Below are positions 23,157 through 33,095 of a DNA stretch of 64,000 bases, piece after piece. Below the pieces are notes generated by a model, which had not been told where the DNA came from, searched no databases, and was given only the letters and a program-made list of their open reading frames with translations. Source of the stretch: Winogradskya consettensis. Lineage in GTDB: Bacteria; Actinomycetota; Actinomycetes; Mycobacteriales; Micromonosporaceae. The position numbers were made by a program, and so were the translations under genes. Within the stretch, counting starts at the first letter, position 1; each line of letters opens with the position of its first letter. The stretch covers positions 434,001 through 498,000 of the forward strand of contig NZ_BOQP01000008.1 in assembly GCF_018332715.1 (NCBI RefSeq), given 5' to 3'.

Positions 23157-24827
23157 TTACCGCGGTGGGGACAGGGGGCGGGTCTCGTCACCCGTCGGGC
23201 CGAACGCGGTCAGGAAGCGGTCGCGGAACTCCGCCATCGGCCACACCGGCGCGGCGGGCTGCGGCTCCAGGCCGTCGGTCCAGCCCCAGTCGCTGACACG
23301 GTCGAGGACCTTCGGGTCGTGGGCGACGATCGTGATCGGCACGTCATGGCTGGCACCCTCACCCACCACGATCGGGGCGGGCTGATGGTCGCCGAGGAAC
23401 ACCAGGACCAGGTTGTCGTCGCCGTACTTCTGCACCCACGACATCAGCGCCCCGACCGAGTACACGATCGACTTGGCGTACTCGGCGCGGATCAGGTCCT
23501 TGTCCTTCCACACCTCACCGGTCGTCTTCGCCTGCGCCTTCTGCTGCGTGTACACCGAGCCGTCGCCGACCTGGTCCCAGCCGATCATCGACGGGATCGG
23601 CGCCCACGGCGTGTGACTCGACACGAACGTCATCTCGGCCATCAGCGGACCCCGGCCCGGTTTGGCGTACTCCTGATCGGTGAACGACTTCAGCGTGAAC
23701 TGGTCCGGCATCGTCGCCCACGAGAACGCCGGCCCGTGATAACCCAGGGTGTGCGAGTCGTACACCTGGTCGTAGCCGTAGAAGGTGCCCTCCGGCCACG
23801 CGTACGTGACACCCGGCTCGACACCGACCGTACGCCACGCCCCGGTCTTCTTGAACGCGCTGGTCAGCGTCAGCCGGTCCCCCGACACCAGACTCCGGTA
23901 GCGCTGCTGGTTCCCGATCGTCACCCCCGACTGGAACGTCGAATGCGCCAGCCAGCTCCCACCACCGGCCGTCGGTGAGGTCAGGAACCCGGACTTCGCC
24001 GCGAACCCGCGGGTCTTCAGATCCGCGGTCCCCTTCGTCAGCGCCGCGTGCACGACCGTGTCGAGTGTCGGGTCCTGCACCGCGGAGCGCCCGTAGCTCT
24101 CGATGAACGTGAACACCACGTCCTTGCCCCGCAACCCGGTCAGCAACTGATCCGCCGCGGTGTCCTTGAACGCGTCGGTCGCCGCCTCGTCCGCGAACGC
24201 CTTCTTGTCCCGGATCGCCGCCGGCACCGTCCCGATCCCGTCGCGTGCCAGCGTCACCGCACTGTCGGACGCGACATACACCCCCGGCACGAACGAGGTC
24301 CCCAGCAACGCCACCGCCACCCACACGACCGCCCCGCCGGCCAACCCCCTGCGCGAGGCCGTCTCATGCCGCCCCGCGACGGCGGCCAACCGCCTTACTG
24401 CCAAAACCATGCCTATGAGTACGCCCAGAGCAACCAGAACCGCACCGGCCGCCGCCCCGACAGCCCCCAGCTCACCGAACGAGTCCTGCACGAACCGGTA
24501 CCCGTCGGCGAACAACGGCCAGTCCAGCACCGGGTCGAACGCCCGCGCCAGCACCGCGAAGAACCCGATGTCGATCACCTTGAGCACGGTCAGCAGCCCC
24601 AGCACACCCCCGAGCACCCCCGCCACGATCATCCGCGGCCGCCTCGGCAGCACCAGCAGCACCGCGAACGCGACCAGCCCCTCGATCGGCACCCGCACGA
24701 ACGCCCGCCACACCGGCGTCCCCGCCGGCAACCGGGTCACCTGATCCGGGACAACAAGGGCAAGGAACACAATCACGGCGGCGAACCCGGTGAGGGCCCA
24801 CCCTGCGGCACGACGCTTGCGAGACAA
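23157..24827 (-). CDS. Membrane-anchored sulfatase-fold (LTA synthase-like) protein
   Basis: 556 residues. Four or five hydrophobic helices fill about residues 8-195, then an extracytoplasmic alkaline-phosphatase/sulfatase fold: VVFTFIESYGRSAV (first metal/catalytic region), SHTPWAP (conserved His) and VLVFLGDHQPAP (Asp-His metal ligands). This layout is that of phosphoglycerol/sulfatase-type membrane transferases. Substrate likely a cell-envelope glycan or lipid. No partner genes adjacent. Confidence 0.85.
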   Translation of the reverse strand: MSRKRRAAGWALTGFAAVIVFLALVVPDQVTRLPAGTPVWRAFVRVPIEGLVAFAVLLVLPRRPRMIVAGVLGGVLGLLTVLKVIDIGFFAVLARAFDPVLDWPLFADGYRFVQDSFGELGAVGAAAGAVLVALGVLIGMVLAVRRLAAVAGRHETASRRGLAGGAVVWVAVALLGTSFVPGVYVASDSAVTLARDGIGTVPAAIRDKKAFADEAATDAFKDTAADQLLTGLRGKDVVFTFIESYGRSAVQDPTLDTVVHAALTKGTADLKTRGFAAKSGFLTSPTAGGGSWLAHSTFQSGVTIGNQQRYRSLVSGDRLTLTSAFKKTGAWRTVGVEPGVTYAWPEGTFYGYDQVYDSHTLGYHGPAFSWATMPDQFTLKSFTDQEYAKPGRGPLMAEMTFVSSHTPWAPIPSMIGWDQVGDGSVYTQQKAQAKTTGEVWKDKDLIRAEYAKSIVYSVGALMSWVQKYGDDNLVLVFLGDHQPAPIVVGEGASHDVPITIVAHDPKVLDRVSDWGWTDGLEPQPAAPVWPMAEFRDRFLTAFGPTGDETRPLSPPR

Positions 24828-24949
24828 AACGGGAGATCCTTAGACGAGACGACGGCGAAAGCCAGGAGGCTACTCCTGCTGTCTGGACACGCCTCCCGGC
24901 CACATCCGGTTCATTACTTTCCCCACGTACCAGCGTGGGTCCATGAACC

Positions 24950-25125
24950 TCCGCCGCGCTGGCCGCCGCGGTCCAGGCCGACTCCTTCGACGCCGCACCG
25001 GCACCGAAACCCCCGAACACCACCGGCGACCTGCGCATGCTCTGCTACCTGCAGGGCCAGGACCGTACGCACACCCACCTGATCGCCCTGGCCCACAACG
25101 CCGGCCGCCGCCGAGCGTTGCCTGC
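24950..25125 (+). pseudogene. Possible coding remnant, unidentified
   Basis: Between the sulfatase and DUF998 genes a + frame reads like protein (AAVQADSFDAAPAPKPPNT, then LRMLCYLQGQDRTHTHLIA) without start codon or stop of its own before running into the antisense of the DUF998 gene. I cannot name a family. It may be the inner part of a truncated gene. Confidence 0.3.
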
Positions 25126-25827
25126 TCAGCTTCCAGCCCGCTTGATCATCGACACTCCCGCACACAGCAACCCGATCAGGAACGGCTCCGCGGCCCCCCG
25201 CTCGATCAGCCCGATGATCCCGACCGGACTCTCACCCCCGGCCATGATCGCGGTCAGATACAACACCGTCGACACCAGCCCCACCACCCCGGCCACCACC
25301 AGCCCCCGCCCGGCAGCACGCGACACCCCCACCCGCCGCCACGCCCTCCCGAGCACCACGGCCAGCACATTCGCACCGGTGAACCCCGCGAACGCCCCCA
25401 TGCTGTGATACTCCCCGGTCCCGTCGGTCAACGCCTCCCCGGACCCATGGAACAACGAGAGCAGCACCCCACCGACGGCCAGCATCCCCGCAGGAACAAG
25501 CACCGCCCACCGCCGCGCGCCGCTGAGCCCGCGAAGCATCGCCACCCCGGCAAAAATGACGATCCCGAACAGGAAGAACCCGGTATTCATCACCCACGCC
25601 AGCGGCGAGTACATGTACTGCCCGAACAACGTCGACGGCCCGTGCACCCCCAGATCACTGATGAAGTGGTGGGTGTAGCTGTACCCCGGATCCGTCCACG
25701 CCGCCGCAGCAACAAACTCCGCACCCAGATAGATCCCAGGCCCCGCAACGAGCAACGCCGCTGTGGCCCGCCGCTGCTCAGGCTGGTGTGCCGCGGGAAC
25801 GCGGGCTTCTGATTCAGTATCGGTCAT
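25126..25827 (-). CDS. DUF998 membrane protein
   Basis: 233 residues with six or seven hydrophobic helices. The pattern GPGIYLGAEFVAAAAW, YSYTHHFISDLGV and SPLAWVMNTGFFLFG fits DUF998, a family of integral membrane proteins of unknown role common in actinobacteria. ATG 25827 gives a hydrophilic 20-residue lead. No operon partner on the same strand nearby. Confidence 0.85.
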   Translation of the reverse strand: MTDTESEARVPAAHQPEQRRATAALLVAGPGIYLGAEFVAAAAWTDPGYSYTHHFISDLGVHGPSTLFGQYMYSPLAWVMNTGFFLFGIVIFAGVAMLRGLSGARRWAVLVPAGMLAVGGVLLSLFHGSGEALTDGTGEYHSMGAFAGFTGANVLAVVLGRAWRRVGVSRAAGRGLVVAGVVGLVSTVLYLTAIMAGGESPVGIIGLIERGAAEPFLIGLLCAGVSMIKRAGS

Positions 25828-25829
25828 CG

Positions 25830-26605
25830 GGATGCCTCCGTAGTCAGCTCGGTCGATAGCGCTTCAGCGACCAAAGACTGAGCCGCAACACTGACAGCCC
25901 ACTGACACGACGCTGATAGGCCTGCCGGGCCCGCTATCAGGCCTGCGCAGCTACGGCGTCCGCCCGATCCGGCACCCGCATGTGGTCAGAACCCTGGCCC
26001 TCAGCGCGCCGAGCAGGTTCTCGTCGTCCCACCGTGACCTGCACCGGCAAGGCCGCCGTCGCTGGGTTGGCGGCGGTGCGCCCTTCATCCAGCGTCGCCG
26101 GACCAGCTGGTCAAGGATCCGGCACACGGCACCGACAGCCGTGCCGATGCTGCGGGTGCGGGGGCGGGTCGCGTCGTTCAGCTTGATGACCGGCTTCCCT
26201 CAGCGGCGTTCTCTCAGGATTTCGGTACAACCGGTCGGCCGGCCTCGTAGGAACTTCCCGCGGCATCGATCGAGCCCTGATTACTGTATTGCTATTACCG
26301 GCAATCCAATAAATCAAAAACGGACAAATCTAGCTCCGCCCATAATCCCGCTTATGTTGTATCCGCACGTGTATCAGGCCGTCAGAGGTACGAGACCGCT
26401 TGTCCTGGCCCGCTGGACCTGATGCGGCAAGCTGCAGGTGATGCGCTGGTCCGGTGAACCTGATTCCGGACCGGTGAATCTGATGCAGCACGTTGGCTCT
26501 GGTTCCTGGGGGCCGCGCTGGGTCGAAGCATCTGCACAGCTTCTTCACCAACCTGACGGATCTTTCGTGTTGGGTAGATGAATGACTCAGCACACCGAGG
26601 CGTCC
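25830..26605. other. Gene-poor decayed region
   Basis: About 780 bp without a gene I can support. Frames at 25982-26422 (+) and 26330-27133 (-) lack ribosome binding sites and family motifs. The AT-rich part 26270-26360 differs from neighbours. Around 26450-26500, CCGGTGAACCTGAT and CCGGTGAATCTGATG form a degenerate direct repeat. It looks like the eroded edge of mobile DNA. Confidence 0.5.
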
Positions 26606-26607
26606 GC

Positions 26608-26700
26608 CGCTGTCCTGGCTCCGCCTATCTGGCGAAGGCTCTGCGTAACTGGCGAAAGCTCCGAGAATCTGGCGGACGGCTCTGGCTATCTGGCAAGTCG
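26608..26700. repeat. Degenerate ~20-bp repeats upstream of tyrosine recombinase remnant
   Basis: Four imperfect units with a shared CTGGC core follow at about 20-22-bp intervals: ATCTGGCGAAGGCTCTG, AACTGGCGAAAGCTCCG, ATCTGGCGGACGGCTCTG, ATCTGGCAAGTCG. Iterated units of this size occur at ends of some IS elements (for example IS21-like) and as arm-type recombinase sites; which applies is unclear. Confidence 0.55.
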
Positions 26701-26746
26701 ACGAGTTGAGGTGCTTGGAAGGCTGACTTAAGGAGCGGGGCCGGGG

Positions 26747-27479
26747 TTGGCTCGGCTGATTCCCGTGATTGAGAATCCCGGCGAGCCAGACACAAGCGAT
26801 CCTCACGTCCCGGTGCTCCCGGACGACTTCGAAGCCGGTGCGGTGGAGTTGTCGGCGAATACCCGCGACCGGCTGCGCCGGGCCATGCCGGAGAGCACCC
26901 GCCGCGCCTACACCGGCGACCTGCGCCGGTTCCTCTCCTGGAGCGCCGACCGCAAGCTGCTCGCCGCGACGGTGTTCACCGACGACGAACGACTCGCGGA
27001 CGGGATGCAGCACCTGCTCGAGCGGCACGGCGATCTGCACGTGATCGTCACCGAGTACGTCAGCGCCCTGGCCGACCTCGGCCGTGCCCCGGCCACCGTC
27101 GAACGCGCGCTCGCCGCGATCACCACCGCACACCGGGCCGCCGGCGCTGGCGGTTTGCGCACGGATGGGCCGCGGCAGGTGCTGCGCAGCTACCGCCGGG
27201 ACCGGGCCAGCACGGGCGCGGGGGTACGGGTCCGCAAGACCGCCCCGGTCACCATCGCCGCGCTACCCGCCATGACCGACGCCCTGGACCGCAACAGCCT
27301 GGTCGGGATCCGCGACACCGCGCTGCTGATACTTGGTTTCGCGCTCGGCGCCCGGCGCAGCGAACTGGCCGCCCTCGACATCACCGACCTGACCTTCACC
27401 GCCGAAGGCGTACAGGTCGAGGTCCGGACCTCGAAGACCGACCGGGACTCACACGGCCGCACCGCTGCCCTGCCGTATT
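26747..27479 (+). pseudogene. Tyrosine recombinase/integrase, 3' end cut off by a Tn3-type end
   Basis: The frame from 26747 has a SAM-like core-binding domain (STRRAYTGDLRRFLSWS) and the first half of the catalytic domain, with Arg in GFALGARRSELAALD (about 200) and Lys in RTSKTDRDSHG (about 228). The HxxR, His/Trp and Tyr boxes are missing: homology stops at ALPYW where a Tn3-family terminal repeat begins, and the frame runs on to a chance stop at 27553. It cannot be an active recombinase. Confidence 0.85.
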
Positions 27480-27517
27480 GGGGCGCCCGTAGCTTCCAGC
27501 GAAAAAGCAACGCTAAG
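27480..27517 (+). repeat. 38-bp Tn3-family terminal inverted repeat (left end)
   Basis: The 38 bp begin GGGGCGCCCG and end CGAAAAAGCAACGCTAAG, matching the length, GGGG start and CGAAAA...ACGnTAAG inner end of Tn3-family repeats. It marks the exact point where the recombinase gene is interrupted. I found no matching inverted copy downstream, so the right end has been lost. Confidence 0.8.
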
Positions 27518-27596
27518 GATCTGGCGTTGAATCTTGGTCTGACCGGCCCGTAACCTGCCGCCCGTTTGGTGACGGTCGATGGCAGGGTGGTGGTTC

Positions 27597-28095
27597 ATGG
27601 CGACTCGGGATGTGTTCTCGAGGACGAGATGGCACGGTTGAGGTCGTTCCCGGAGATCGGCCGGGTGGAGTTGATTCGGCATTTCACGCTCACGGACGCG
27701 GACGAGGCGTTCCTGCGTAAGTTCCGGACGGGCCGCAACCTGTTCGGCGCGGCGGTCCAGCTGTGCGCGTTGCCGTGGCTGGGTTACGTCCCGGATGACG
27801 TGAGCTCGGCGCCGGCCGCCGCGGTCGGCCGGTTGTCACAGTGCCTGGGCGTGCCGATGGGCGAGCTGCGCGACTACGGCGCACGCAGCCAGACCCGTAC
27901 CGATCATCTGCGGGAGATCGCCGCGTACGCGGGGTGGCGCTGCGCCGCCGGCACCATGAGCAGCAGTCCGAGCAGATGTGGTGCCTGACCGTGGCGACCA
28001 ACGCGATCGTGTGCTGGTCGACCGGATACCACGGCCTGGGCGTCGGTATGGGTACCGATGCCGGTGGCCGGGCCGGGCCGGACATGGGATTGGGC
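27597..28095 (+). pseudogene. Tn3-family transposase, internally deleted and frameshifted
   Basis: The N-terminal DUF4158 domain is recognisable (FPEIGRVELIRHFTLTDADE, then AAVQLCALPWLGYVPDD). At 27937-27945 the sequence jumps to the C-terminal end of the transposase in another frame (RRRHHEQQSEQMWCLTVATN, then AIVCWSTGYHG), so roughly 750 residues are gone. A missing G near 27616 also separates the likely ATG 27597 from the DUF4158 frame. Non-functional remnant. Confidence 0.85.
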
Positions 28096-28262
28096 TCCTT
28101 GCGCGTGCTGGTACGGGGTTACGCGGTGAAGCGTCGCTGGAGGGTCTGGCAGATGAAGGCCGCGAGGGCGACGATGGCGCTGGCCGCCACCAGGGCGGCG
28201 ATGCCGGGGATCGGGTGCAGCGCCGGTTCCGTTGAGCTCGTCTGAGGGCGTGGCCCCCGGCC

Positions 28263-29150
28263 CTACCGGCGGGTCGGGTTTAGTAGTGCGTCGAAGCCCA
28301 TGCGGCGGACGAACTCGGCGCGGGCTCGGTATGCGGCGTCGTTGACCTGTTCGACGCCAGCGTGGGCATCATCGATGACGGTGCGGAACGGCTTCTCTCC
28401 GAAGGGCAGGTCGAGCACACGGACGATCTCCTCTGCGACGCCGGCCGCCCCCTTCACCGGTGGCGTAAACAACGCGTTGGTGGCGCGTTCGGTGTCGGCG
28501 ACCATCGGGTCGAGGGCGTTGTAGGCGGCGGCCACCTGCGTGTCGCTGGCGCTGCTGGCGTTCGGGAAGTGGTCGGTGCCGTCGGTGATGGCGCCGGGCA
28601 TGACGATCACCGTTTCGATGCCGAACGCGTTGGCCTCGTAGGCGGTGACCACGGCGAGGGCGTCCATCGCGGCCTTGGACGCCACGTACGGGCCCATGAA
28701 CGGGGGTGTGGTTACCGGGATGGTGCTGCCGACGTACATGAGTACCCCGGCCCGGCGCTGCCGGAAGTGGGGCAGCACAGCGCGGTTGACCCGGTGGGTG
28801 CCCACGGCGTTGACGTCGATGAGGTGGGTGACGTCGTCGTCGGTGAAGGCCTCGACGTAGCCCACGTACAGGTGGCCGGCGTTGTTGATGACGACGTCGA
28901 GTCCGTTGTGCCCTTCGATCACGGTCTGCACGGCGGCGTCGGCGGACGCCTGCGAGGTGACGTCGAGGGCGACGACGTGCAGGTCGGTGCGGGTGTCGCG
29001 GGCGTACGCGCGGATCTGGGCGGCCGGCTCGGTGTTGCGGCCGTCGGGGTCGCGCATGCTGGCGTAGACGGTGTGGCCCGCGTCGGCCAGTCGTCGGGCG
29101 GTGAGGTTGCCGATGCCGGTGGAGGCGCCGGTGATGAGGATGACGGACAT
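28263..29150 (-). CDS. Short-chain dehydrogenase/reductase
   Basis: 295 residues of the classical/retinol-type SDR group: TGASTGIG cofactor motif (7-14), NNAG (about 90), catalytic Ser in MYVGSTIP and Tyr/Lys in PYVASKAAM. NAD(P)-dependent alcohol/ketone oxidoreductase, substrate unknown. First in a run of five minus-strand genes; the next, a dehydrogenase-like lipoprotein gene, lies 14 bp upstream. Confidence 0.9.
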   Translation of the reverse strand: MSVILITGASTGIGNLTARRLADAGHTVYASMRDPDGRNTEPAAQIRAYARDTRTDLHVVALDVTSQASADAAVQTVIEGHNGLDVVINNAGHLYVGYVEAFTDDDVTHLIDVNAVGTHRVNRAVLPHFRQRRAGVLMYVGSTIPVTTPPFMGPYVASKAAMDALAVVTAYEANAFGIETVIVMPGAITDGTDHFPNASSASDTQVAAAYNALDPMVADTERATNALFTPPVKGAAGVAEEIVRVLDLPFGEKPFRTVIDDAHAGVEQVNDAAYRARAEFVRRMGFDALLNPTRR

Positions 29151-29164
29151 CAGAGGGTCCTGTT

Positions 29165-30295
29165 CTACTGATTGACGGTGACGCGCAGGATGCGGTCGTC
29201 GCCGGGTTTCGGGGCGACGCCACCCCAGGTGGAGGCGTCGGTGTTCGAGGTCATCAGCCAGAGCGCGCCGTCAGGGGCGACCTCGACGGTGCGGATGCGG
29301 CCGTATTCACCGCGGTAGTGCGCGACCGCTTCACCGGCTGCCCGGCCGCCGTCGACGGGCAGTTGCCACAGACGTTGTCCGCCGAGGGCGCCGATCCAGA
29401 GTGAACCGGCGGCGTAGGCCATGCCCGAGGGTGAGGCATCGTCGGGGTGCACGGTCCAGATCGGCGCCGTTCCGGTGCTGCCCTCGATGCCCTCGGTCTC
29501 GGGCCAGCCGTAGTCCGCGCCCTCGCTGAGCACATTAACCTCGTCCCAGGTGCGATGGCCGAGTTCTGAGGCGTACGCGGTGCCGTCCGGGCCGAACGCG
29601 ATGCCCTGCACGTTGCGGTGCCCGGAGGAGTAGATCGGGCTGTCGCCGAGTACCGTGCCGTCGGTACGGATGCGCAGGATCTTGCCGTTGAGGGAGTTCT
29701 GGTCGGCGGCGTTGGCCGGTTCGAACGCGTCGCCGGTGCCGATCCACAGGTTGCCGTCCGGGCCGATTGCGAGCCGGCCGCCGTGGTGGCGTTCGGCGGT
29801 CTGGATGCCGTCGAGCAGCACCCGGTCCTGGCGCAGCGACCGGTAGTCCTCGGCGATGTGCAGCGCCACGATCGAGTTCTCGTCGGCGCCGGTGACTGAG
29901 GCGTAGACGGTGCGGTCGACGGCGAAGCCGGATGAGGCGGCAAGGCCCATCAGGCCGCCCTCGGCCTTCGGGACGACGCCGGGAACTTCGCCGACGCTCT
30001 GTGCGGGGCCGCCACCGGCGGGTACCCGTTTGATCAAAGCCGAGTCGCGCTCGGAGACCAGGGCGGACCCGTCGGGCAGGAAGGTCAGGCCCCACGGGAC
30101 GGTCAGGCCGGTGGTGATTTCGGTGGGTTCGCCAAGGGTGGCGATCGGGCCGCTAGATCCGTCGAGGGTCACGGTGGCGCCAGGGACGACCTGGCTGGCC
30201 GGCTCGCCCTCCGGGGTCTCCGTGGAGCAGGCGGTCAGGCTCAGCACTGCGGTGAGGCTCGCGCCGAGTAGCGATCGGCAGGGGGAATGTCGCAT
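29165..30295 (-). CDS. Glucose/sorbosone dehydrogenase-like lipoprotein
   Basis: 376 residues. A lipoprotein signal peptide ends in the lipobox LTAC (Cys near 23). The beta-propeller of the GSDH family follows: [66 protein letters not shown]. Relatives oxidise sugars with PQQ outside the membrane. The catalytic-region His residues are present; whether PQQ binds is not known. The gene is flanked by NAD(P)-dependent reductases, suggesting carbonyl/sugar metabolism. Confidence 0.88.
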   Translation of the reverse strand: MRHSPCRSLLGASLTAVLSLTACSTETPEGEPASQVVPGATVTLDGSSGPIATLGEPTEITTGLTVPWGLTFLPDGSALVSERDSALIKRVPAGGGPAQSVGEVPGVVPKAEGGLMGLAASSGFAVDRTVYASVTGADENSIVALHIAEDYRSLRQDRVLLDGIQTAERHHGGRLAIGPDGNLWIGTGDAFEPANAADQNSLNGKILRIRTDGTVLGDSPIYSSGHRNVQGIAFGPDGTAYASELGHRTWDEVNVLSEGADYGWPETEGIEGSTGTAPIWTVHPDDASPSGMAYAAGSLWIGALGGQRLWQLPVDGGRAAGEAVAHYRGEYGRIRTVEVAPDGALWLMTSNTDASTWGGVAPKPGDDRILRVTVNQ

Positions 30296-30309
30296 GGGGG
30301 TCCTTCGGG

Positions 30310-31128
30310 TCAGAGGCGTTCCGGATGTGGGCCGGTGCGGCCCGCCTCGCCTCGGTCGAGCCGGTCGATGCGCGCCATCTGACGGGCGTCGAGGGAGAAA
30401 TCGAACACCGCGGCGTTCTCCGCGATGCGCTGCGGCGAACTGGCCTTCGGCAGGACGATGTCGCCGCGTTGCAGATGCCACCGCAGGATGATCTGCGACG
30501 GCGTCCGGCCGAGTTCCCCGGCCACCGACTGGATGGCCGGGTCGCGCAGCACGGACCCGGCGGCCAGCGGTGACCAGGCCGCGACGGCGATGCCCCGCTC
30601 GGCGCAGTACTGCCGAAGATCGTTGTTGGCGAAGTGCGGGTGGGCCTCGATCTGGTTGACCACCGGTGGCGGGCCGCCGTCGGCGAGGATGCGATCGAGC
30701 TGGGCCCGGTGGAAGTTGGACACGCCGATCCCGGACAGCCGGCCGTCGGCCTGGGCGGCCCGCAGCGCCTGCCACGTCCGCGGGTAGCGCCCACGCCGCG
30801 GCATCGGCCAGTGGATCAGATAGAGATCGACGTGGGTGCCGAGCGCGTCGACGGTCGCGTCGATGGCACTGCGGACCTCGTCGGTGTCGTCCCCGGCGAT
30901 CGGGAGCTTGCTGGTGATCCAGATGTCGCCGCGGTCGAGTCCGCAGGCCCGGACGGCGGCGCCGACGCCGGCCTCGTTGCGGTAGTACCGGGCGGTGTCG
31001 ATGTGCCGGTAGCCCGCCCGCAGCGCCTCGCCGACGAGCTGTTCGGTATCGCGGGGTGCGATCTGGTACGTGCCGAAGCCGAGCCGGGGGATGCGGAGCC
31101 CGCCGTGCCCCATGAGGGTGGTTTCCAT
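30310..31128 (-). CDS. Aldo/keto reductase (AKR5-like)
   Basis: 272 residues. Catalytic tetrad: Asp and Tyr in [17 protein letters not shown], Lys in IWITSKLP, His in YLIHWPMP. The ending [20 protein letters not shown] contributes NADPH binding. This is the 2,5-diketo-gluconate reductase-like group. ATG 31128 lies downstream of a strong terminator, so it starts its own transcript or is read through from the SDR at 31195. Confidence 0.9.
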   Translation of the reverse strand: METTLMGHGGLRIPRLGFGTYQIAPRDTEQLVGEALRAGYRHIDTARYYRNEAGVGAAVRACGLDRGDIWITSKLPIAGDDTDEVRSAIDATVDALGTHVDLYLIHWPMPRRGRYPRTWQALRAAQADGRLSGIGVSNFHRAQLDRILADGGPPPVVNQIEAHPHFANNDLRQYCAERGIAVAAWSPLAAGSVLRDPAIQSVAGELGRTPSQIILRWHLQRGDIVLPKASSPQRIAENAAVFDFSLDARQMARIDRLDRGEAGRTGPHPERL

Positions 31129-31153
31129 GAGAGGCCGTTCTATTGCCGTGGGG

Positions 31154-31188
31154 GTGCGGCGGCCGGGGCGCATGCCCGGCCGCCGCAC
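31154..31188 (-). terminator. Intergenic hairpin between SDR and aldo/keto reductase
   Basis: A perfect 14-bp stem GTGCGGCGGCCGGG / CCCGGCCGCCGCAC with a 7-nt loop lies 6 bp after the stop of the SDR gene and 26 bp before the next start. No U-tract. Confidence 0.7.
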
Positions 31189-31194
31189 GGGGGG

Positions 31195-31947
31195 TCAGGA
31201 GCGGTAGCGGCCGCTGAGCACGCCCAGCACATCCTGGTACCGGCCCTCGGCCTCGGCGTTGCGTTGCCACTTGACCCGCTCGACCAGGATCTGCTCGGCC
31301 TTGCCGTCGGCCTCGAGCAGGCTCATCACCTCGTTGAGGAAATCCTTCAGAGGCATGGCCATGTCGGAGTCCTGCTGGTTCATCAGGGTGGTCCGGGTGG
31401 CCGGCGGAACCAGCTCGATCACCTGCACGTCGCTCTTGAACAGCTGCACCCGCAGGCTCTCGGTGAACGAGTGGATCGCGGCCTTCGTGGCGTTGTAGGT
31501 CGGCGTCGCCGGCAGCGGCACGTAGGCCAGGCCAGAGCTGACGGTCATGACGGTCGCGGCGGGCTGGGCCAGCAGGCGGGGCAGGAACGCGTTGATCAGC
31601 CGGATCGGGCCGAGCAAGTTGACCTCGACGGTCCGCTCGGCGACATCGAGGGACGCCGGGTCGCGAAGGTCCTCGGCCTCCATGATTCCGGCCATGGTGA
31701 TCAGCGTGTCCAATGCCGGGTAGCGGGTCGCCAGCTCGTCGCGGGCCGCAGTGATCGACGCCGAGTCGGTGGTGTCGATGGTGACCGTACCGATGCCCGG
31801 GTGCTCAGTGGCGATCTGCTCGAGCAGCTCGGTGCGCCGGCCGCCGACGATCACAGTGTTGCCCTTCTCCTGCAGACGCAGGGCCAGGCCGAGGCCGATC
31901 CCGGAGGTCGCGCCGGGGATGAAGATAGTGTTTCCGCTGATGTTCAC
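31195..31947 (-). CDS. Short-chain dehydrogenase, DltE-like
   Basis: 250 residues: [18 protein letters not shown] cofactor loop, [10 protein letters not shown] in place of NNAG, Ser in [13 protein letters not shown], Tyr/Lys in [13 protein letters not shown]. The C-terminus resembles the DltE/YwnB branch. Substrate unknown. A helix-turn-helix regulator gene follows upstream on the same strand with 76 bp between. Confidence 0.9.
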   Translation of the reverse strand: MNISGNTIFIPGATSGIGLGLALRLQEKGNTVIVGGRRTELLEQIATEHPGIGTVTIDTTDSASITAARDELATRYPALDTLITMAGIMEAEDLRDPASLDVAERTVEVNLLGPIRLINAFLPRLLAQPAATVMTVSSGLAYVPLPATPTYNATKAAIHSFTESLRVQLFKSDVQVIELVPPATRTTLMNQQDSDMAMPLKDFLNEVMSLLEADGKAEQILVERVKWQRNAEAEGRYQDVLGVLSGRYRS

Positions 31948-32023
31948 GGGGTTCCTCGATTGTCATTTTCGGGCATACGGGGGTGTCCGCGTTTGCCAAG
32001 TGATGAATGAAAAGCAGTGGTGT

Positions 32024-32863
32024 TCAGGCGAACTTCTGATTCCCAAGTACGTCGAGAAAGGCGATCTGGTCGCGAGCGTTCGATCCGAGCCGGGGCCGGA
32101 AGAGAATGAGCCGGTGACCGGTGGCCGGGCTCAGCACGACGTCGCACTGCAGGTCGAGTTCGCCGACCAGCGGGTGCCGGATCAGTTTGGGCGCCGAACT
32201 CAGCGCCACCACCTGTTGCTCCGCCCACAGCTCACCGAACTCGGCGCTGCGATCGAGCAGGTCGGCGACCAGCCCCTGAGAGAACCGGTCGCCCGGCGAG
32301 CGTTGCGCAACCCCGGCACGCAGGTCGGCCACGTAGGCCCGGCCGATACGGTCGTGCTCAGCCGGATCGTTGCTGTCCCGCGACGCCGGATCGGCGAACC
32401 ACCGCCACGTGACGTTGGACTCGTACCCCGGCAACCCGGTCCACACGCCCAGCAGGTTCTCCGCGGCCCGGTTCTGCGCGACGACCGTGAGCAGGTCGTC
32501 GGCCACCTGAGCCGGCGTGTGCTCGAGTACGTCCAGCAGATACAGCATCGCCGGATCGACGTGCGCCAGCGGGGAACGCGGCTCCGGCGGCTGCTGCCCG
32601 GCGAGGCGGAACAGGTAATCCTGCTCGTCGCCGGTAAGCCGGATCGCCCGCGCGAGACTGGCCAGCGCCGCCGCCGACGGGCTGCGGACCCGGCCCTGCT
32701 CCAGCCGGCCGTAATAATCCGGCGACAGCGCCGCCAGGCTCGCGACCTCCTCACGGCGCAGCCCGGGAGTGCGGCGCCGGCCACCACCGGGCAGGCCAAC
32801 ATCCTCCGGCCGTAAACGTTCCCGCCGATGGCGGAGGAACTCGCCGAGCGCTTTGTCGTCCAT
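32024..32863 (-). CDS. XRE-type regulator with MmyB-like ligand domain
   Basis: 279 residues. The N-terminal HTH (LRREEVASLAALSPDYYGRL) and a C-terminal MmyB-like PAS-related domain (VDPAMLYLLDVLEHTPAQVA, then VTWRWFADP) form a family abundant in actinobacteria that usually controls a neighbouring SDR. The most probable targets are the SDR/aldo-keto genes downstream on the same strand. ATG 32863 fits the family start DDKALGEFLRHRRERL. Confidence 0.92.
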   Translation of the reverse strand: MDDKALGEFLRHRRERLRPEDVGLPGGGRRRTPGLRREEVASLAALSPDYYGRLEQGRVRSPSAAALASLARAIRLTGDEQDYLFRLAGQQPPEPRSPLAHVDPAMLYLLDVLEHTPAQVADDLLTVVAQNRAAENLLGVWTGLPGYESNVTWRWFADPASRDSNDPAEHDRIGRAYVADLRAGVAQRSPGDRFSQGLVADLLDRSAEFGELWAEQQVVALSSAPKLIRHPLVGELDLQCDVVLSPATGHRLILFRPRLGSNARDQIAFLDVLGNQKFA

Positions 32864-33095
32864 GTCAACCTCCCTTCTTTCCGGCGTGCATCCAGCATCG
32901 CCGGAAAGAACGGGGATATGAAGGCCGCGTTTAGCCTAGGTGTCGCATGCCCTGGCTACCGCCCGATCCGGTCCATCGGCAACGACGCATTGACGGAGTT
33001 GGCCGATTCGTCGGCACGGCGAATTCAACAGGAAGATCGCCCCCGAACGGCTGCGCCAGCAACGTGACGGCCGGCTCGACGAAACGGTCACGCAG
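32864..33095. other. Intergenic stretch
   Basis: About 230 bp upstream of the XRE gene with its promoter region (relatively AT-rich at 32880-32935) and no supported gene. Confidence 0.45.

Noticed and set aside
28119..28262. Small membrane protein on the minus strand just after the SDR gene
   Set aside because: A hydrophobic helix-coding stretch exists in the SDR frame beyond its stop codon, but there is no ATG or GTG start with a ribosome binding site before the helix.
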